From assembly GCF_008831285.2 (NCBI RefSeq), contig NC_045150.1, positions 13,065,868-13,129,867 of the forward strand: a DNA stretch of 64,000 nucleotides, read 5' to 3'. The position numbers and the translations under genes are program-made. The notes under the pieces were generated by a model. It was not told the DNA's origin. It saw only the letters and a program-made list of their open reading frames with translations, and did not search any database. Positions 22,111 to 33,093 of the stretch are shown in pieces (within the stretch, counting starts at the first letter, position 1; each line of letters starts with the position of its first letter). Source of the DNA: Nymphaea colorata. Its lineage: Eukaryota > Streptophyta > Magnoliopsida > Nymphaeales > Nymphaeaceae.

Positions 22111-23489
22111 GGTTGAATCAATCTTTCAAACCTTGAGATGCTCAACAGGGAAGACATGATACTATTGGCAAACAAGGCTAGATTTCACGGTGGGCTATGA
22201 GCATTAAGTTGTCGGAGTTATGCATCTGGCCATATGGGCTCACAAATACCCAGCACTTGTTCCTGGAATTGGCTTTCCATTTGCTGGTGGTGGAAGAAGA
22301 TTGGCCATAACGTAGCCACACATATCGAGTTTTCTTGAAAAAGACCTGCTAAAAATAAGAAAAAAGTCCAATAAAAACAAAAAGATATCGCGTGTATCTT
22401 AAAAAATCGGCAAAACAAGCAGGACAAAAAGTTTTTTTTTTTTTTTTTGCGTCTGACTGTAATCAGTTCATGATGAAGAATACTATGAAACAGCGAATAT
22501 GCAGAAAATAAATTGAAAAAAATAAGGTATAGAAGATTGATTGAAGAAAACGCATGATGCATAGAGCAAATTGAAGGCAGCACCTCAAATGCCATTGGTT
22601 TCCCCTCAAAATCTAAACCCTAAACTGTGTTTCAACTTCCCTTGCGTGCTCGCTGGCTCACCCGCTTGTTCTCTCGCTCTCTCTCCCTCCCTCCTCTTCT
22701 CACTCTCACTCGCTTCTCGTTCTCCCTCCGTTCTTCCATTGGTTTCTTACACACAAAAGAAGGGAGGAGGTGGCAGTAGGGATGAAAAGCCCTTTACAAA
22801 ATCGACCGACCTTAAAATGAACTTTTTTCAAGAACACTGCCTAGTCCAGCATTTTTAAAGAGTTTCTCTCTCTTGTCATTAAAATCTTTCTATATCACAT
22901 AGTGCTCCGTTTGAAGGATAGTTTAAATCATCAATCTTTACAAGTCCTATTACTTTAAAGATTTAAATCACTGATATTTGGTACGGTTAAAACTCGTTAG
23001 TAATAATTAGTATAAGTATTAGAAAATATTGATACGTTTCTAATAGTTTTATGTTGTTTTGTTATTTATCCTTTAATTTTTTTTGTTTTAGATAGATATA
23101 TTGTATACTTTCTATGATTCAACATGTTTTAAGTTTTCTAATTTTAACAACTAACGTATATAGTTAAGTTATTAACTTTAATAGCAAATAAAAAGTTTCT
23201 TTTTAAATACATAACAATATTTAATACAGTATTGTTTAAAACTTTTTCCTTAAAGTGGTTTGCACAAGCCAATATAAGTCGATGCATATCAGGTGACCGA
23301 TCCACGCTTCAAGCCCGATATTTATTTCAAAAATATTTATTGATTGAATTCTACAAGAAAAATAAGGCTGATATTGAGACGCATATTGTCCTTAATTTAC
23401 ACCCACCCCATCAAACAGCAAACCAGTGTCAAAGTTTGCCACCAATACACTCGACATATGTATATAGCCAAATGCAAACTGCATGGATC
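22111..23489. repeat. Shared 3' flank of the TNL units (copy B)
   Basis: From about 22380 it matches 5170-6215 and 62230-63328. The part 22111-22380 is unmatched in the window and has no recognised gene. A 15-20 base T run is at about 22432-22448. Confidence 0.7.
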
Positions 23490-23936
23490 TCAGGGTTGTA
23501 GCCCGTACAAGTCGATACGGAAACGAGTACCTTGAAAGTCGCTTTTCGCCTCGAACGTGACGTCGATCCTTCGGTATCCTTTCCCATCTCTTACAATGAC
23601 TGCTTTCCCTTTATCATCCTCCAACTTCCGAGGGATGAAAGCTCCACCACGGGAGATCCGTATCACCTCTTCCGGTTCAGTCTGTGCCTCATCACTTTCT
23701 GCCTCTTCAAAGATTATCGTAGAACTATCATGCCTCTCGGCCTTAACCTGGGTTACTGTATAAGACCGTGGCACGAGGCCCTCAACAACAACTCCAGTCC
23801 TGCCTGGGCGGGGCACATTGGGGAGAGCAAAAGATTCCGTCACCAACCATGCCCATCCGCCTGTGGATTTGGAGCGGGAATAATCAATCTGCTGTCCAGG
23901 AATGCTGAGATATTTGCAATGTTCGAATTTGGCCTC
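23490..23936 (-). CDS. TNL-B post-LRR exon, open frame
   Basis: It starts after GTACCAG with GAGGCCAAATTC in phase 0 and runs open to a stop at 23490-23492. It reads EAKFEHCKYLSIPGQQIDY, ESFALPNVPRPG, SYTVTQVKAERHD and RISRGGAFIPRKL, and ends DVTFEAKSDFQGTRFRI. Compared with copies A and C it lacks about 57 residues between RDGKG-like repeats, and its Trp-rich stretch is shortened to GGWAWLV. SIPGQQID is taken as the PGS-type motif of TNL post-LRR domains, so the assignment rests on position plus this motif. Confidence 0.7.
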   Translation of the reverse strand, partial: EAKFEHCKYLSIPGQQIDYSRSKSTGGWAWLVTESFALPNVPRPGRTGVVVEGLVPRSYTVTQVKAERHDSSTIIFEEAESDEAQTEPEEVIRISRGGAFIPRKLEDDKGKAVIVRDGKGYRRIDVTFEAKSDFQGTRFRIDLYGLQP

Positions 23937-24228
23937 CTGGTACGTGCACATTTAAAATAAGATTAGATATAAACTATATACATGCACATTTAATATATAT
24001 ATATGTTGATATGAGTACATATAGATGTTAATCAGCCAATGTACATGTACAGAATTGAAGCGAACCGACCAACAAAGCAGTCCAAGCCAAGGTATTAATA
24101 AGACGACCCCCAGAGAAAAAAAAGATTTTTACTTTTTACTCTACTTTATTCTGGTCTATAAAACAGAATGCAGGCCAGCAAGAAGTATATGAAAACGATA
24201 CTGATTTATAAATATGTAAAGAAGCTAC

Positions 24229-25130
24229 CTTCATCATGTCATTCATGTCCCTTAGTGCATTACAGCCGTTGAGTTGCAGGGACTCTAGGCATCTCAGTTT
24301 GCTAAGGCCAGTAACATCCATCAGCTGTGAGCATCCGCTCAGACGTAAACGTCTCAGGGCTTGCAAATTTGAAATGTCTGGGATGGTCTTCAAATCCGTG
24401 CAAAGGATGGCTTCCAACTCCTGCAGGTTTGTCAACAGGCCAACAGACTCCGGAAGTCTTTGCATATCCCCTGGGCCTAATTGGAGCACCTTTAAAGATG
24501 TCAACCTGCCAATCTCTTCTGGGAGTTCTCCCAGTGACCAACACCCGCTGAGGACGAGCTTCTCCAAAGAACTTAGGCGACAGATGCTATCAGGTATTTT
24601 CTTTAGAGAACGACAGTCTCCCAAGTTCAAGCGCACCAACCTTTGGAGATCGCCGATCGATTCGTGGACTCGACCAAGCTTGGTGCACCCTTCAAATACA
24701 AATTTGGTTGCGTTTGGAATCAGCCTAAAATCGGGGGAGCTCTTGAGGTTCTTGCAATTCTTGAGAATAAGCACTTTCAATTGGCTGAATGTCCGCGAGT
24801 AGTTCACCTCTTGGGGGTGGAGGTAATGAAAAAACAACGAGTTAGTCACATTTGGACCTAGAAACTCCTCTATGATGCCCTCTGTCAGGTCGAGCACTAC
24901 AATGTTCATAACATCGAAGTCGATGATCGGCAATGATTTCAATGGACACTGCCACCACCTCAGGAACTTCAACGATTTGGGTAGATCCTGATACGAGCCC
25001 TCCATCCTGACGCAGCTTGTATCAAGTATTCTCAGCTCATCCATGTTTCTAAAAGACATCATGTTCAAAGGTGGAATATTATGCTGCCCGACGTGACGGT
25101 GGAAAATAATGGCTTCAACCTTCTCTGTTC
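24229..25130 (-). CDS. TNL-B LRR exon, open frame
   Basis: It encodes VEAIIFHRHVGQ, NMMSFRNMDELRILD, then DLPKSLKFLRWWQCPLKSLP (the conserved first LRR segment of TNLs), and about seven repeats: LKVLILKNCKNLKSSPDF, LVRLNLGDCRSLKKIPDSI, LEKLVLSGCWSLGELPEEI, LKVLQLGPGDMQRLPESV, LRRLRLSGCSQL and LESLQLNGCNALRDM. The donor is MMK then GTAGCT. At the 5' border TNL-A/D have CTAG then GGAACA in frame, but TNL-B has CTCAAGGAACAG: the nearest AG (exon 25130) puts the reading frame out by one, while a later AG (exon from 25122) keeps it. Confidence 0.88.
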
Positions 25131-25546
25131 CTTGAGATAGGAAAGATCACCAGAAAGAAAGAAGAAAAATGAGCTCCTTGATAAAATGAAAACGTCGAAG
25201 CACTCCAAGTGATGTCGTATGATTTCTGCTAAAGCTTTCAGCCAAAAGAAGGCACAATTTAGATTTAGAGCTTTATGCAAACTATCATAAGGAATAAGAG
25301 ATCAGCTATCGGAGTCCTTGAAGCAGAATAACAAAATTTTTGCCAGATGCCAAATAAAGCAACATATCCAGGCGTCGTTATTAATAGTAGGCTAGTAGCC
25401 AGGAGTCCGCCATCATGTCAAGTTGGCATTGCTCATCAACTAAGTTCCATTTGTCCATCATACGTACGACTTCCAAGAATGAGCATTCGTCATAAAGAAA
25501 GACCAAAAGAAGAGAAAATGAAGAACGTGTAGAAGCTCATACTTAC

Positions 25547-26705
25547 CTTTCTTCGTTGAAGCATTTGCGATGTTTCGTTATTTTCCCAAAACCTGGTTGC
25601 CACCGGCTCCTGCTGGACAATATTTCTTCCCATGTCTCGTATTTGATCATGCATTTCAAATGTGCCATGCTCATCATTTATGCTGATTAGAAATTTACGC
25701 TGCAACTCTTCAATTGCATCAGTTGGGTAAAGTCTGGAACCTTCCCACATGAGCATTGCGTATTCTTTCTTTTGTTTCCTCTCTTCCCATCTCTCCAATT
25801 CCCCTGGGTAAACTTGCATCCAATCCTCCCAACCGATAAGAAAACATGCTATGTCCAAGAATATCTGCTGTTTTTTAGTATCAAGGCTGTCATAGCTTAT
25901 TTTTAACCTAACATGGACTTCTTCATTTTGATCCCGTTTTAATTGCTCCAGCTTCGACTCCCATCCTTCAATGGATTTAATGTCAGAGAAGAGGCTCCCA
26001 AATACTTGGAGGCACAGAGGTATCCCACCAGCAATTGACACAACTTTCTTCGACAATTCACCTCTCCAATCTGATTTTGGCTCGGGTTGCTTAAATGCAT
26101 GCTGACTGAAACGTTTAAGCAGTTGGGCAGGATCCAATTCCGGAACCATATAGATGACTTTCTGTCGTCCCTTAAAGATGCTTTCATCTCTACAAGTGAC
26201 AATGGTTATGCTTTCGCTACTGAACCAACCTGACTGGCTGCCGACCAGCGCATCGAGCTGGTCTTTATGATCAACATCGTCAAGAACTACAAGCACTTTC
26301 ATGTCTCCAATTCTGTTTCTGATCTTGGTGATGCCGTCGTCCTTGTCGTTTATTGGCATTTCTAATCTAAGGACATCACGAAGCAGCTACTCCTGCAAGC
26401 GAACGATTCCACTGTTCTGCTTTGATACTTCGCGGACATTTGCAAGGAAGCTGCACTTCTCGAAGCTGGAACAGTTCTCATTGTGCTGCTTTAATAATCT
26501 GTTGTAGACTGCTTTGGCAAGGGTTGTCTTCCCGATGCCGCCTATCCCACAAATCCCAACCATTCTAACTTTCCTATCCAACCGTTCGATCACCTCATTT
26601 ACGCGAGAATTAAGATCTGTAGGATAGGCGCACATGAGCTGGTATTTAGGGTTCACTTCCTCCATAATCCTTTTCAAAATGCACTTTATAAGATCTGCTT
26701 CGTGC
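25547..26705 (-). pseudogene. TNL-B NB-ARC exon with one nonsense codon
   Basis: Motifs in order are P-loop GICGIGGIGKTTLAK, RNBS-A FEKCSFLANVREVSK, kinase-2 KVLVVLDDVDHKDQ, RNBS-B ITIVTCRDE, GLPL-type GGIPLCLQVFGS, RNBS-D IFLDIACFLIGWEDW and MHD-type FEMHDQIRDMGRN. Acceptor TTTTAG then GCACG; donor CGAAGAAAG then GTAAGT. The exon is one frame except for TAG at 26387-26389, where TNL-A has CAG (glutamine), after IVRLQE. TNL-B lacks the TAG found in A and D after FKGR (it has CAG there), so the lesions arose independently. Confidence 0.92.
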
Positions 26706-27220
26706 CTAAAATGAATTAATAAATAATAGGCTACCAATAATTAGTGAAAGAAAGCTTCATCCATACAAGTCCCATTTTACTGAAGCTAAATATTGAAATA
26801 ATTTTAAAAGGAAAGAACAACATTATTATATATATATATACGTCATAGCCATAAATAATGTCTTAGATCATAGCCATAAATAATGTCTTAGAGTTTTAAA
26901 TTACAAGGTTTTTCTCGAGTATAACATGGTGAGCTTGAAAAAAATGATAAAAATATAGTAAATTTTAAAAAATTAAAAAAAAAAAACTAAAAATGAGGAA
27001 AATTTTAAGTAAGTGAAAAACTAATAACAGAAACATCAAAAGATAAGTAGATTTGCAACAAATAAAAAATAAAAAAACTGTTTGACATTAGAAAATAAAA
27101 AAAATGAAAAAACGCATTTTTTTCGTTTTAACGTTTTTTAAAAAAAATGCATTTTTTAAGTTTTAAACCGCTAATTAATTTATCGCATTTTTTGAAAAAA
27201 ATGCATTTTTTGTAATTATG

Positions 27221-27267
<47 letters not shown>

Positions 27268-28138
27268 TGTGTTTGGGGGTCGAGACTAAGGGGAGAGCTC
27301 GAGTAAGTACTGCGTAGGTTTATGAAAAGTTAAGAACATAAACAACATTTGAGTATTTATCAAAATAAAGCAATCCTCGCATTATTTACACATGGATTGC
27401 TTATTAAAATTATTATGATGCTTTCATACATGACAAGTCCTCTACGCAAACCCACCTACGCACAGCGATCAAAGGTGATCAAGTTAACACAATGTGAAAA
27501 AAATAGCAATTATATTTAAGGATTTATCAAAAAATTAAATATTTATTGTGACTGAAAACTAAGTTCTGAAAATTCAATAGTAATTACTTTAGTACACGAC
27601 GGGTTATTAGTTCAAGACCCTGAAACCAAATCCAAAACTTGCTGTTGTGAACTTATCAATAAAATCAGATATTTATTTTTGCTAAAAACATCTAAAACAT
27701 TCAATGTAATAATTGGTTATAAATAAGAGGAGAGACGTAATTCTTAAATATACTTCATGATTTACAGAGAGTGAAAGCCAAACAAACCAAATAATTTTCC
27801 CTCTCCCTCTCTTATATATATATGTCTGTGTGTGTGAGAGAGAGACAGATCTTGTAAAGTTTCTTAGTTGCTAGAATGAAAAAAAAGAAAAAAAAAACTT
27901 TATCCCTATTATCTCAATGATAAGATGAGACGCGTAGGCGTGGATTCTTGCTGTAATGAAAATTAAACCTTCTTCAGAGTAAGAGGCCCCAAGGGAGATG
28001 GGCATGGCGATGCACAAAGCTCATTGTCGTTACACGGTGTCAGAAATTTCAACAGGAAATGGAACGCTAGTCTAAACACTAGAGTGAGAAAAGAAGGGGG
28101 ACGGGGGTGATCGGTGAGAAAGGTGGCTAAGTGCATAC
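26706..28138. other. Large intron between TIR and NB-ARC exons of TNL-B
   Basis: No gene is seen. It is strongly AT-rich and contains a 25-base tandem duplication (ATCATAGCCATAAATAATG, about 26845-26895), A/T palindromes (27100-27215) and a TA/TG microsatellite (27222-27262). Its outer 150-200 bases near the TIR exon match the region next to the TIR stub of TNL-A (11040-11250). Confidence 0.7.
27222..27262. repeat. TA/TG microsatellite
   Basis: A run of TA passes into a long run of TG/GT with one interruption (GTGGGTGTG). Confidence 0.92.
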
Positions 28139-28681
28139 TCATTTGCATCCTTTAGGTTGAACCCCGATATCTTTCCAACCTCACGCAAAGCATTCTTCCA
28201 GTCCCTCATCTCTTCCTTAGCTTCTCATTTTTTTCATGCTTCTGGAACGCTGGCAAAAAAAGACCTTCCTGCTTCCCAACATCGGAAGGTTCGACACCGA
28301 AGAATACAGGAATGATGAGCCTCCTTCGGTCCGCCTCCTGTACTCCACCATCTTGGTAATCTCTCTCAAACACCACTTGGAATCAGCATAACCCTTAGAG
28401 ATGATGGCCACAAACATCCTCGACCTTTCTATGTACCCAGACAAGTTATTCACGCTCTCACCTTTCTCCAAATCACGTTATCTATGAAAGTAGAGATGCC
28501 CCTTGTTACCAAGGCATCATAAAGATGGCCAATGAATCCCTTGCGAGTGTCAGCCCCTCTAAACTTAAGAAAACATCAAATTTCTGTCCATCGTCTCCTT
28601 GAGAAGCTTGCCAGGATGCCTCTGTTCCATCGACACCACAACCATGAGAGCAGACGCCTTTCTCTTCGTAGCCCCCTCCAT
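28139..28681 (-). pseudogene. TNL-B TIR exon, multiply frameshifted
   Basis: TIR motifs are split over frames. One frame gives DGQKFDVFLSFRGADTRKGF then GHLYDAL and GISTFID (TIR-1); a second gives LEKGESVNNLSGYIERSRMF then VAIISKGYADSKWCLREI (TIR-2); a third gives LIIPVFFGVEPSDVGKQEG (TIR-3); a fourth gives EEMRDWKNALREVGKISGFN up to the donor GTATGC. Shifts are near 28475 (AACGTGATTTGG), 28320 (GGAGGCTC) and 28230 (an A7 run). The NADase-type glutamate of TIRs should lie in the SKWCLREI helix, where E is present. The putative ATG (28679-28681) is not in frame with TIR-1. Confidence 0.85.
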
Positions 28682-28689
28682 TATGACCG

Positions 28690-30300
28690 ATTGGGAAATA
28701 GATTAGAATGTTCCCAAAGAAACAATGAGAAAGCGTGCCACAACTGATCAGAAACAGAAAGAGAACATCGGGTTGGCCGAATGTGGAAATACGAGCCGTC
28801 CTTCGCCTTAAAACATTGCCAATGGTAAGGACCTTCTATGATTACCTCCGCACCAGCCACCTTCCTCAATTAAGGCAAGGCGTCCAAAGCAAAGAAAACG
28901 ACATCATGGAGGTGGTCCACATCTTGCCTTCTTTTTCATTTTATCACTTTAACAAGGACATTCTACTCATTTTATCAAGACCTGATGGTTGATTTATTAC
29001 CCCGGGTTGCCGCTAACTAAATGAATGTTAAGGAAAAGTTTGTTTATATGAACTAGACTTTACAACAATATTGCATATTGTCCGTTGTCAAACCATAAAT
29101 TCGAAAATATCACGATTATATGCCAAATCATGTCTGTCGAAAAAAACCAGGAACAAGACGCATCTTTATAAAAAAAAATGTCAAATCAAAAAATACGTGT
29201 ATTACATGCATATTAAACTGCTAGAAAGTCAATTTTGGGTTTTTTTGCATCGACATTTTATTTTAAATTAGTGCACCTTCTATTAAAAGTAAGTGAGTGT
29301 AATGAGCAAGATTGAATGTAGAACAACATTAAATAATAAAGAAGCACATTAAATGCAATAAAGAAGATTAAATGTGATAAAGAAGAAAGAGAGGGAGAGA
29401 GAGAGATATGAACAACTGCTCCTTAATTAATGAATGTTAATAAAGAACATTAACTCCTTCATTAACATCTATAACCATCTTTACCACTTTATCAAATATA
29501 TTTTCAACTTGTTTTCTTTTTATTTTTTGTTTAGTTTTAATTTTTACTTCTTTGGTAGATTTTTTTCATTTACCGAGATTTTTTGGAGATTTATTTGAAA
29601 CATATATTTTTATCATATTATACTCGAGAAATATCTCGTTGTATAATACCATCATTGATATATGTGATAATGATAAAAACTACCTAAAATCACTGTCAAA
29701 AGCTTTTAGTTGATAGTTTCAATAGCATAGCTAAAAGGATACTGCAAGGAAAAATAATGAATGACATAAACTGCTATTTTACCAAACAGTTTCAACTATG
29801 AGGATAAAAATCAAGTGTGGAATGAGAAAAGATTGAGCCACCCACCCTCCCCATAGATAATCGCCAAGTGTGGAGGGAGAAAAGATTCAGTCGCACATCC
29901 TCCCCATAGATAATTGCCAATGGTGAGGGGCCTTCAACAATTGCCTCTACACCAGTCACTAACTTCAATTAAAGCTGTTCATTCACAATAATGAAAGATA
30001 TGTCCATTCACAATAAAGAAAGATATGTCCATTCGCAATAAAGAACCATATCATGGAGATGCTAAAGCTGCTCGGGCCTATCGTTAAATAAACATTTGAC
30101 TTTTCAAAGCTTTCACGTGGCTACACGTGGAGGTATTTTTGTGCTTTTACAAGTTAGTGAAGGTTTTTTTGTAACTTTTGCAGGTGATGGACTTTTCTGT
30201 ATCTTTCTATATTTTGGCCCTCTTTTTTCACTTTTTATCAGTTCAACAAGGACATTAAAATTATTTTAACACGACTAGATGATTGTTTAGAATGTTGGGA
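28690..30300. repeat. Upstream region of TNL-B with internal duplication
   Basis: About 28805-28990 and about 29905-30290 are diverged copies: ATTGCCAATGG, CACCAG(C/T)CAC, ATCATGGAG, and CAACAAGGACATT/AACAAGGACATT occur in the same order. Between them, 29815-29925 carries a duplicated 53-base unit ending CCCCATAGATAAT, and 29985-30050 a 25-base unit with AAAGATATGTCCATTC. No gene is seen. The first copy would be the promoter side of TNL-B; the second may mark another lost TNL 5' end. Confidence 0.55.
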
Positions 30301-30358
30301 TGTGTCGAGCACTCAATCTGAGTTAAGGAAAATGTTTCTATACGAATCAAACACCATA

Positions 30359-30458
30359 NNNNNNNNNNNNNNNNNNNNNNNNNNNNNNNNNNNNNNNNNN
30401 NNNNNNNNNNNNNNNNNNNNNNNNNNNNNNNNNNNNNNNNNNNNNNNNNNNNNNNNNN
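30359..30458. other. Assembly gap (100 N)
   Basis: Exactly 100 N, the conventional size for a gap of unknown length. Order and distance across it are therefore not proven. Confidence 0.99.
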
Positions 30459-30776
30459 TTGCAGAGAAAATCAAGCAAATGGTCATCCTTCACCCCTTGC
30501 AAGGAAGAAGATCGTTATCCCTTGGCCAGCACAAGAAATCCCTGCCAAGGGAAAGTGCTGTAGTTCATAATTCGTCTCTATTTTCCTTTTAGGCGGTGTG
30601 GTTTCGCTTCAGTTTTGCGGTAAGGATTATTAGAGGATTCCAGTGATCCTTGCGTCTATTGTAAATCTCTATTTGTTTTACTTTTATGGTCCGTTGAGGC
30701 ATTTTTCTGAACCTGGAGGAGAATTTGTTGGTTGAAGAACTCGCTGCCTGACTAGGAAGCCATGTGAAAAGATTTC

Positions 30777-30968
30777 ATGGTTAATTGGTTTGTTCTGCAA
30801 ATCGTCTGCGTGGTTATCTGTTTGCCATCTCAATTTCGCAGTGATGAGTTAAAGTTTTCCCTCGACGAAAGTGAAAGAACTACTGCAGTTCAAAATGGCC
30901 TCATTTCGAACTGTGGAACGGAAAGAAAGAAGGACCAAATAGGTGGTGAAACGTGCATCGTACGGTGA
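30777..30968 (+). CDS. Possible small secreted peptide, 63 residues
   Basis: The frame starts MVNWFVLQIVCVVICLPSQF, a basic-free but strongly hydrophobic leader that could be a signal peptide, followed by a hydrophilic stretch SDELKFSLDESERTTAVQNG and a Cys near residues 47 and 60. I do not recognise a peptide family. Its position between an assembly gap and the NSUN2 fragment gives no help. It could equally be the first exon of a longer gene or a chance frame. Confidence 0.25.
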   Translation: MVNWFVLQIVCVVICLPSQFRSDELKFSLDESERTTAVQNGLISNCGTERKKDQIGGETCIVR

Positions 30969-31826
30969 ATGAAACGACAGAGGCGGCAACTTATCAGCAC
31001 ATATTCGATCTGTCAACTCAATTATTGCTAAAATCTTGGTGAGAGTATTTGCCTAACAAAAATGGAGCATGACGGGTGCAAATGGCGAGTAAAAGCTCTT
31101 TCACAGAACTCATTCTATATGAAAGAAATTTACAAATTTGTCTTAAATTGTAAATTCACCATTTTGGGGAAGAAACACCCATTACTCAAACTTTAACATG
31201 CAGAACCCTACCAGCTCACAAAGCCATTCCAACTTGCTAGAAGTGTTTTAAGAGTTGTGTAACTGACGTCGGAAGATCCTTGTGCGCTTTCCATAATGTC
31301 TCTACAACTTTGAGACTTCTTTGGAGGAGCAAGTCAACAAAACAGGGTGCAAACTCACAGGAAAAACATCTGTAATTGATCATAAATTTTCAAATTCACG
31401 TGCTGGTTTACCATAACATGGTTAATTTTCAGTGATAAAACGTGAGGTGCGATCTTAAGAAATTAAAGCAAGGGCTTTCTCAAACTCACGTGATGGTTTA
31501 CTATAACATGGTTAATTGACAATAAGAAAACGTGAGCTGCAACCTTAAGAAATCAACGCAGGGTTTTATCAAACCGCAAATGAATCCACATCAAACCTAG
31601 TAAACCATGCCTAGGCTCCACAGTAAATCACAAAGGCAATAAGGTAATCAACACACAAACAGATTGCTATAAACTAATTGATTTTTCAAGGTTACATTGA
31701 CAAGCTGGCCATAAATGGGGGATATGCAAAGCATGAACTTGCCACTGAAAAACAGTTGAAACATGAGAGAGCGTACACAAGGGGCTTCATCATGAAAAAG
31801 GTTAGCTGACACAGCCCTTGTGGTTC
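30969..31826. other. Intergenic sequence and probable 3' flank of the NSUN2 fragment
   Basis: No coding feature is seen. Two related segments (about 31395-31455 and 31485-31545) share ACTCACGTG/TTCACGTG, CATGGTTAATT and AAAACGTGAG, an old short duplication. Bases immediately below 31827 are likely the 3' untranslated region of the gene on the minus strand. Confidence 0.5.
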
Positions 31827-31992
31827 TCATCCTCGGTCTTTTGCAATGACGAAGACTGGCCCACTAAGCCTATCAAGCAATTCCTGATATTCTACTTGTG
31901 ATACCATGATACTCAGATTTGTTCTTCCTTTCCAACATCCGATAGCAATTGTTGACCCATCAACATCAATCGTATCAGGAACAGGACCTCCC
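31827..31992 (-). pseudogene. NSUN2-like last exon
   Basis: Acceptor TTCTAG then GGGAGG. It reads GGPVPDTIDVDGSTIAIGCW, KGRTNLSIMVSQVEYQELLD, RLSGPVFVIAKDRG and stops at 31827-31829. The phase fits the two leftover bases of the preceding exon. Confidence 0.78.
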
Positions 31993-32135
31993 CTAGAACA
32001 AAAAAAGTGGAAGTACATGAAGAAATGTGACATAGCATCAAGAAAGTCCCTCGTCAAACCGAGACTTAAGGCTTTCGATAACTCCAACTGTTAATTAGAA
32101 GAAAAAGATAATTGGATAAAAGACACGTAATTTAC

Positions 32136-32360
32136 CTTTATGCAACACAACAACCTGCAGACAACTCTGAAGCCTTTTCACCAAACTCAGCATCACAAAA
32201 GTCTGCAAACTTAACTGTACGATATTTTAAGAGATGCACAAAGTCTTTTAGTGATGCGTGGATCTGCTGTTTGGTCATATATGGCAGCAAGAGGGGTAAA
32301 CCTTCAGAAGATATCCTAAAGGCACATGAAGTAGACGAATCCTTTGATGTCTGCCTTTTC
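32136..32360 (-). pseudogene. NSUN2-like exon with one-base insertion and TAA
   Basis: After the acceptor TTTGTCAG the exon begins GAAAAGGCAG. Family members read (F)ERQTSK here, which needs GAAAGG, so one A is extra. The following frame KRQTSKDSSTSCAFRISSEG, LPLLLPYMTKQQ, FVHLLKYRTVKFADFCDAEF is clean until TAA at 32138-32140, immediately before the donor GTAAAT. Confidence 0.78.
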
Positions 32361-33093
32361 CTGACAAAAGAAGGCACCCAGTCTAACAGGCAAGAAAGGA
32401 ATATACCTAAAGTTCCAAACTACAGGCAATTTATTCCTCAAAATGTCACTCTGTCTAACCATACTTCAGCAAATAGATGACTTGCAGACGAGTGAGAGAG
32501 AGAGAGCTACTGGGAAAGCTATAATTTAGCAGAGCAGGAGCACAAAAATTTAGAAGGCACTCCTCTTTTTAGGATTTTTCTCATCAGAATATCAAATTGA
32601 TGACCTAAAACCCATCAATCAAGCTCCCAGCATATTGCAAACATATATTACTACAGTGTACATAATAACATTTCATTTCTTATGACCAAGCTAAACCATG
32701 AAGTACTTACAATAATATTTGAGAAGGAACTACCAAACAAACATGCACTATCATTAACATGAATAGCAAATAACTACATGATCGTCCAATGTATTGAACA
32801 CAAGAAATGCCATATACAGTCAATGTGAAAATATTGTTCTTCAATATGGTGACATCTGGAGGCAATAAAATCAAGTCGAGTAAGAACTGCATCTATTTCA
32901 TGAGAACAGGAAACCAGTTTTTGCAACCACCTGTAATTTTAGCAAGTTCAGATACAAACTAAAGAAAGGAATAAATTGATTTCAATCCTAAAGTTCCTCT
33001 ACAAGGTCACTTGGAGAAATGACTAGGACAAACAACAGTTACTTCTATACAGGCAAAAACGAAAAAAAAAATGATGAAAAGGGAGGAACTTAC

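Larger units (their letters stand above)
23490..28681 (-). pseudogene. TNL-B: most complete TIR-NB-ARC-LRR gene, disrupted
   Basis: All four TNL exons are present on the minus strand: TIR (28681-28139), NB-ARC (26705-25547), LRR (25130-24229) and post-LRR (23936-23490). Junctions fit in phase at TIR to NB-ARC (DAN-E-HEAD) and LRR to post-LRR (MMK-EAKF). Such proteins sit in the cytoplasm or nucleus and trigger cell-death signalling on effector recognition. LRR and post-LRR frames are open. The TIR exon has at least three frame changes, NB-ARC has a TAG at 26387-26389, and the LRR acceptor differs from TNL-A/D so that the nearest AG is out of frame. It is probably a pseudogene; sequencing error could explain some indels but hardly all. 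Confidence 0.9.
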
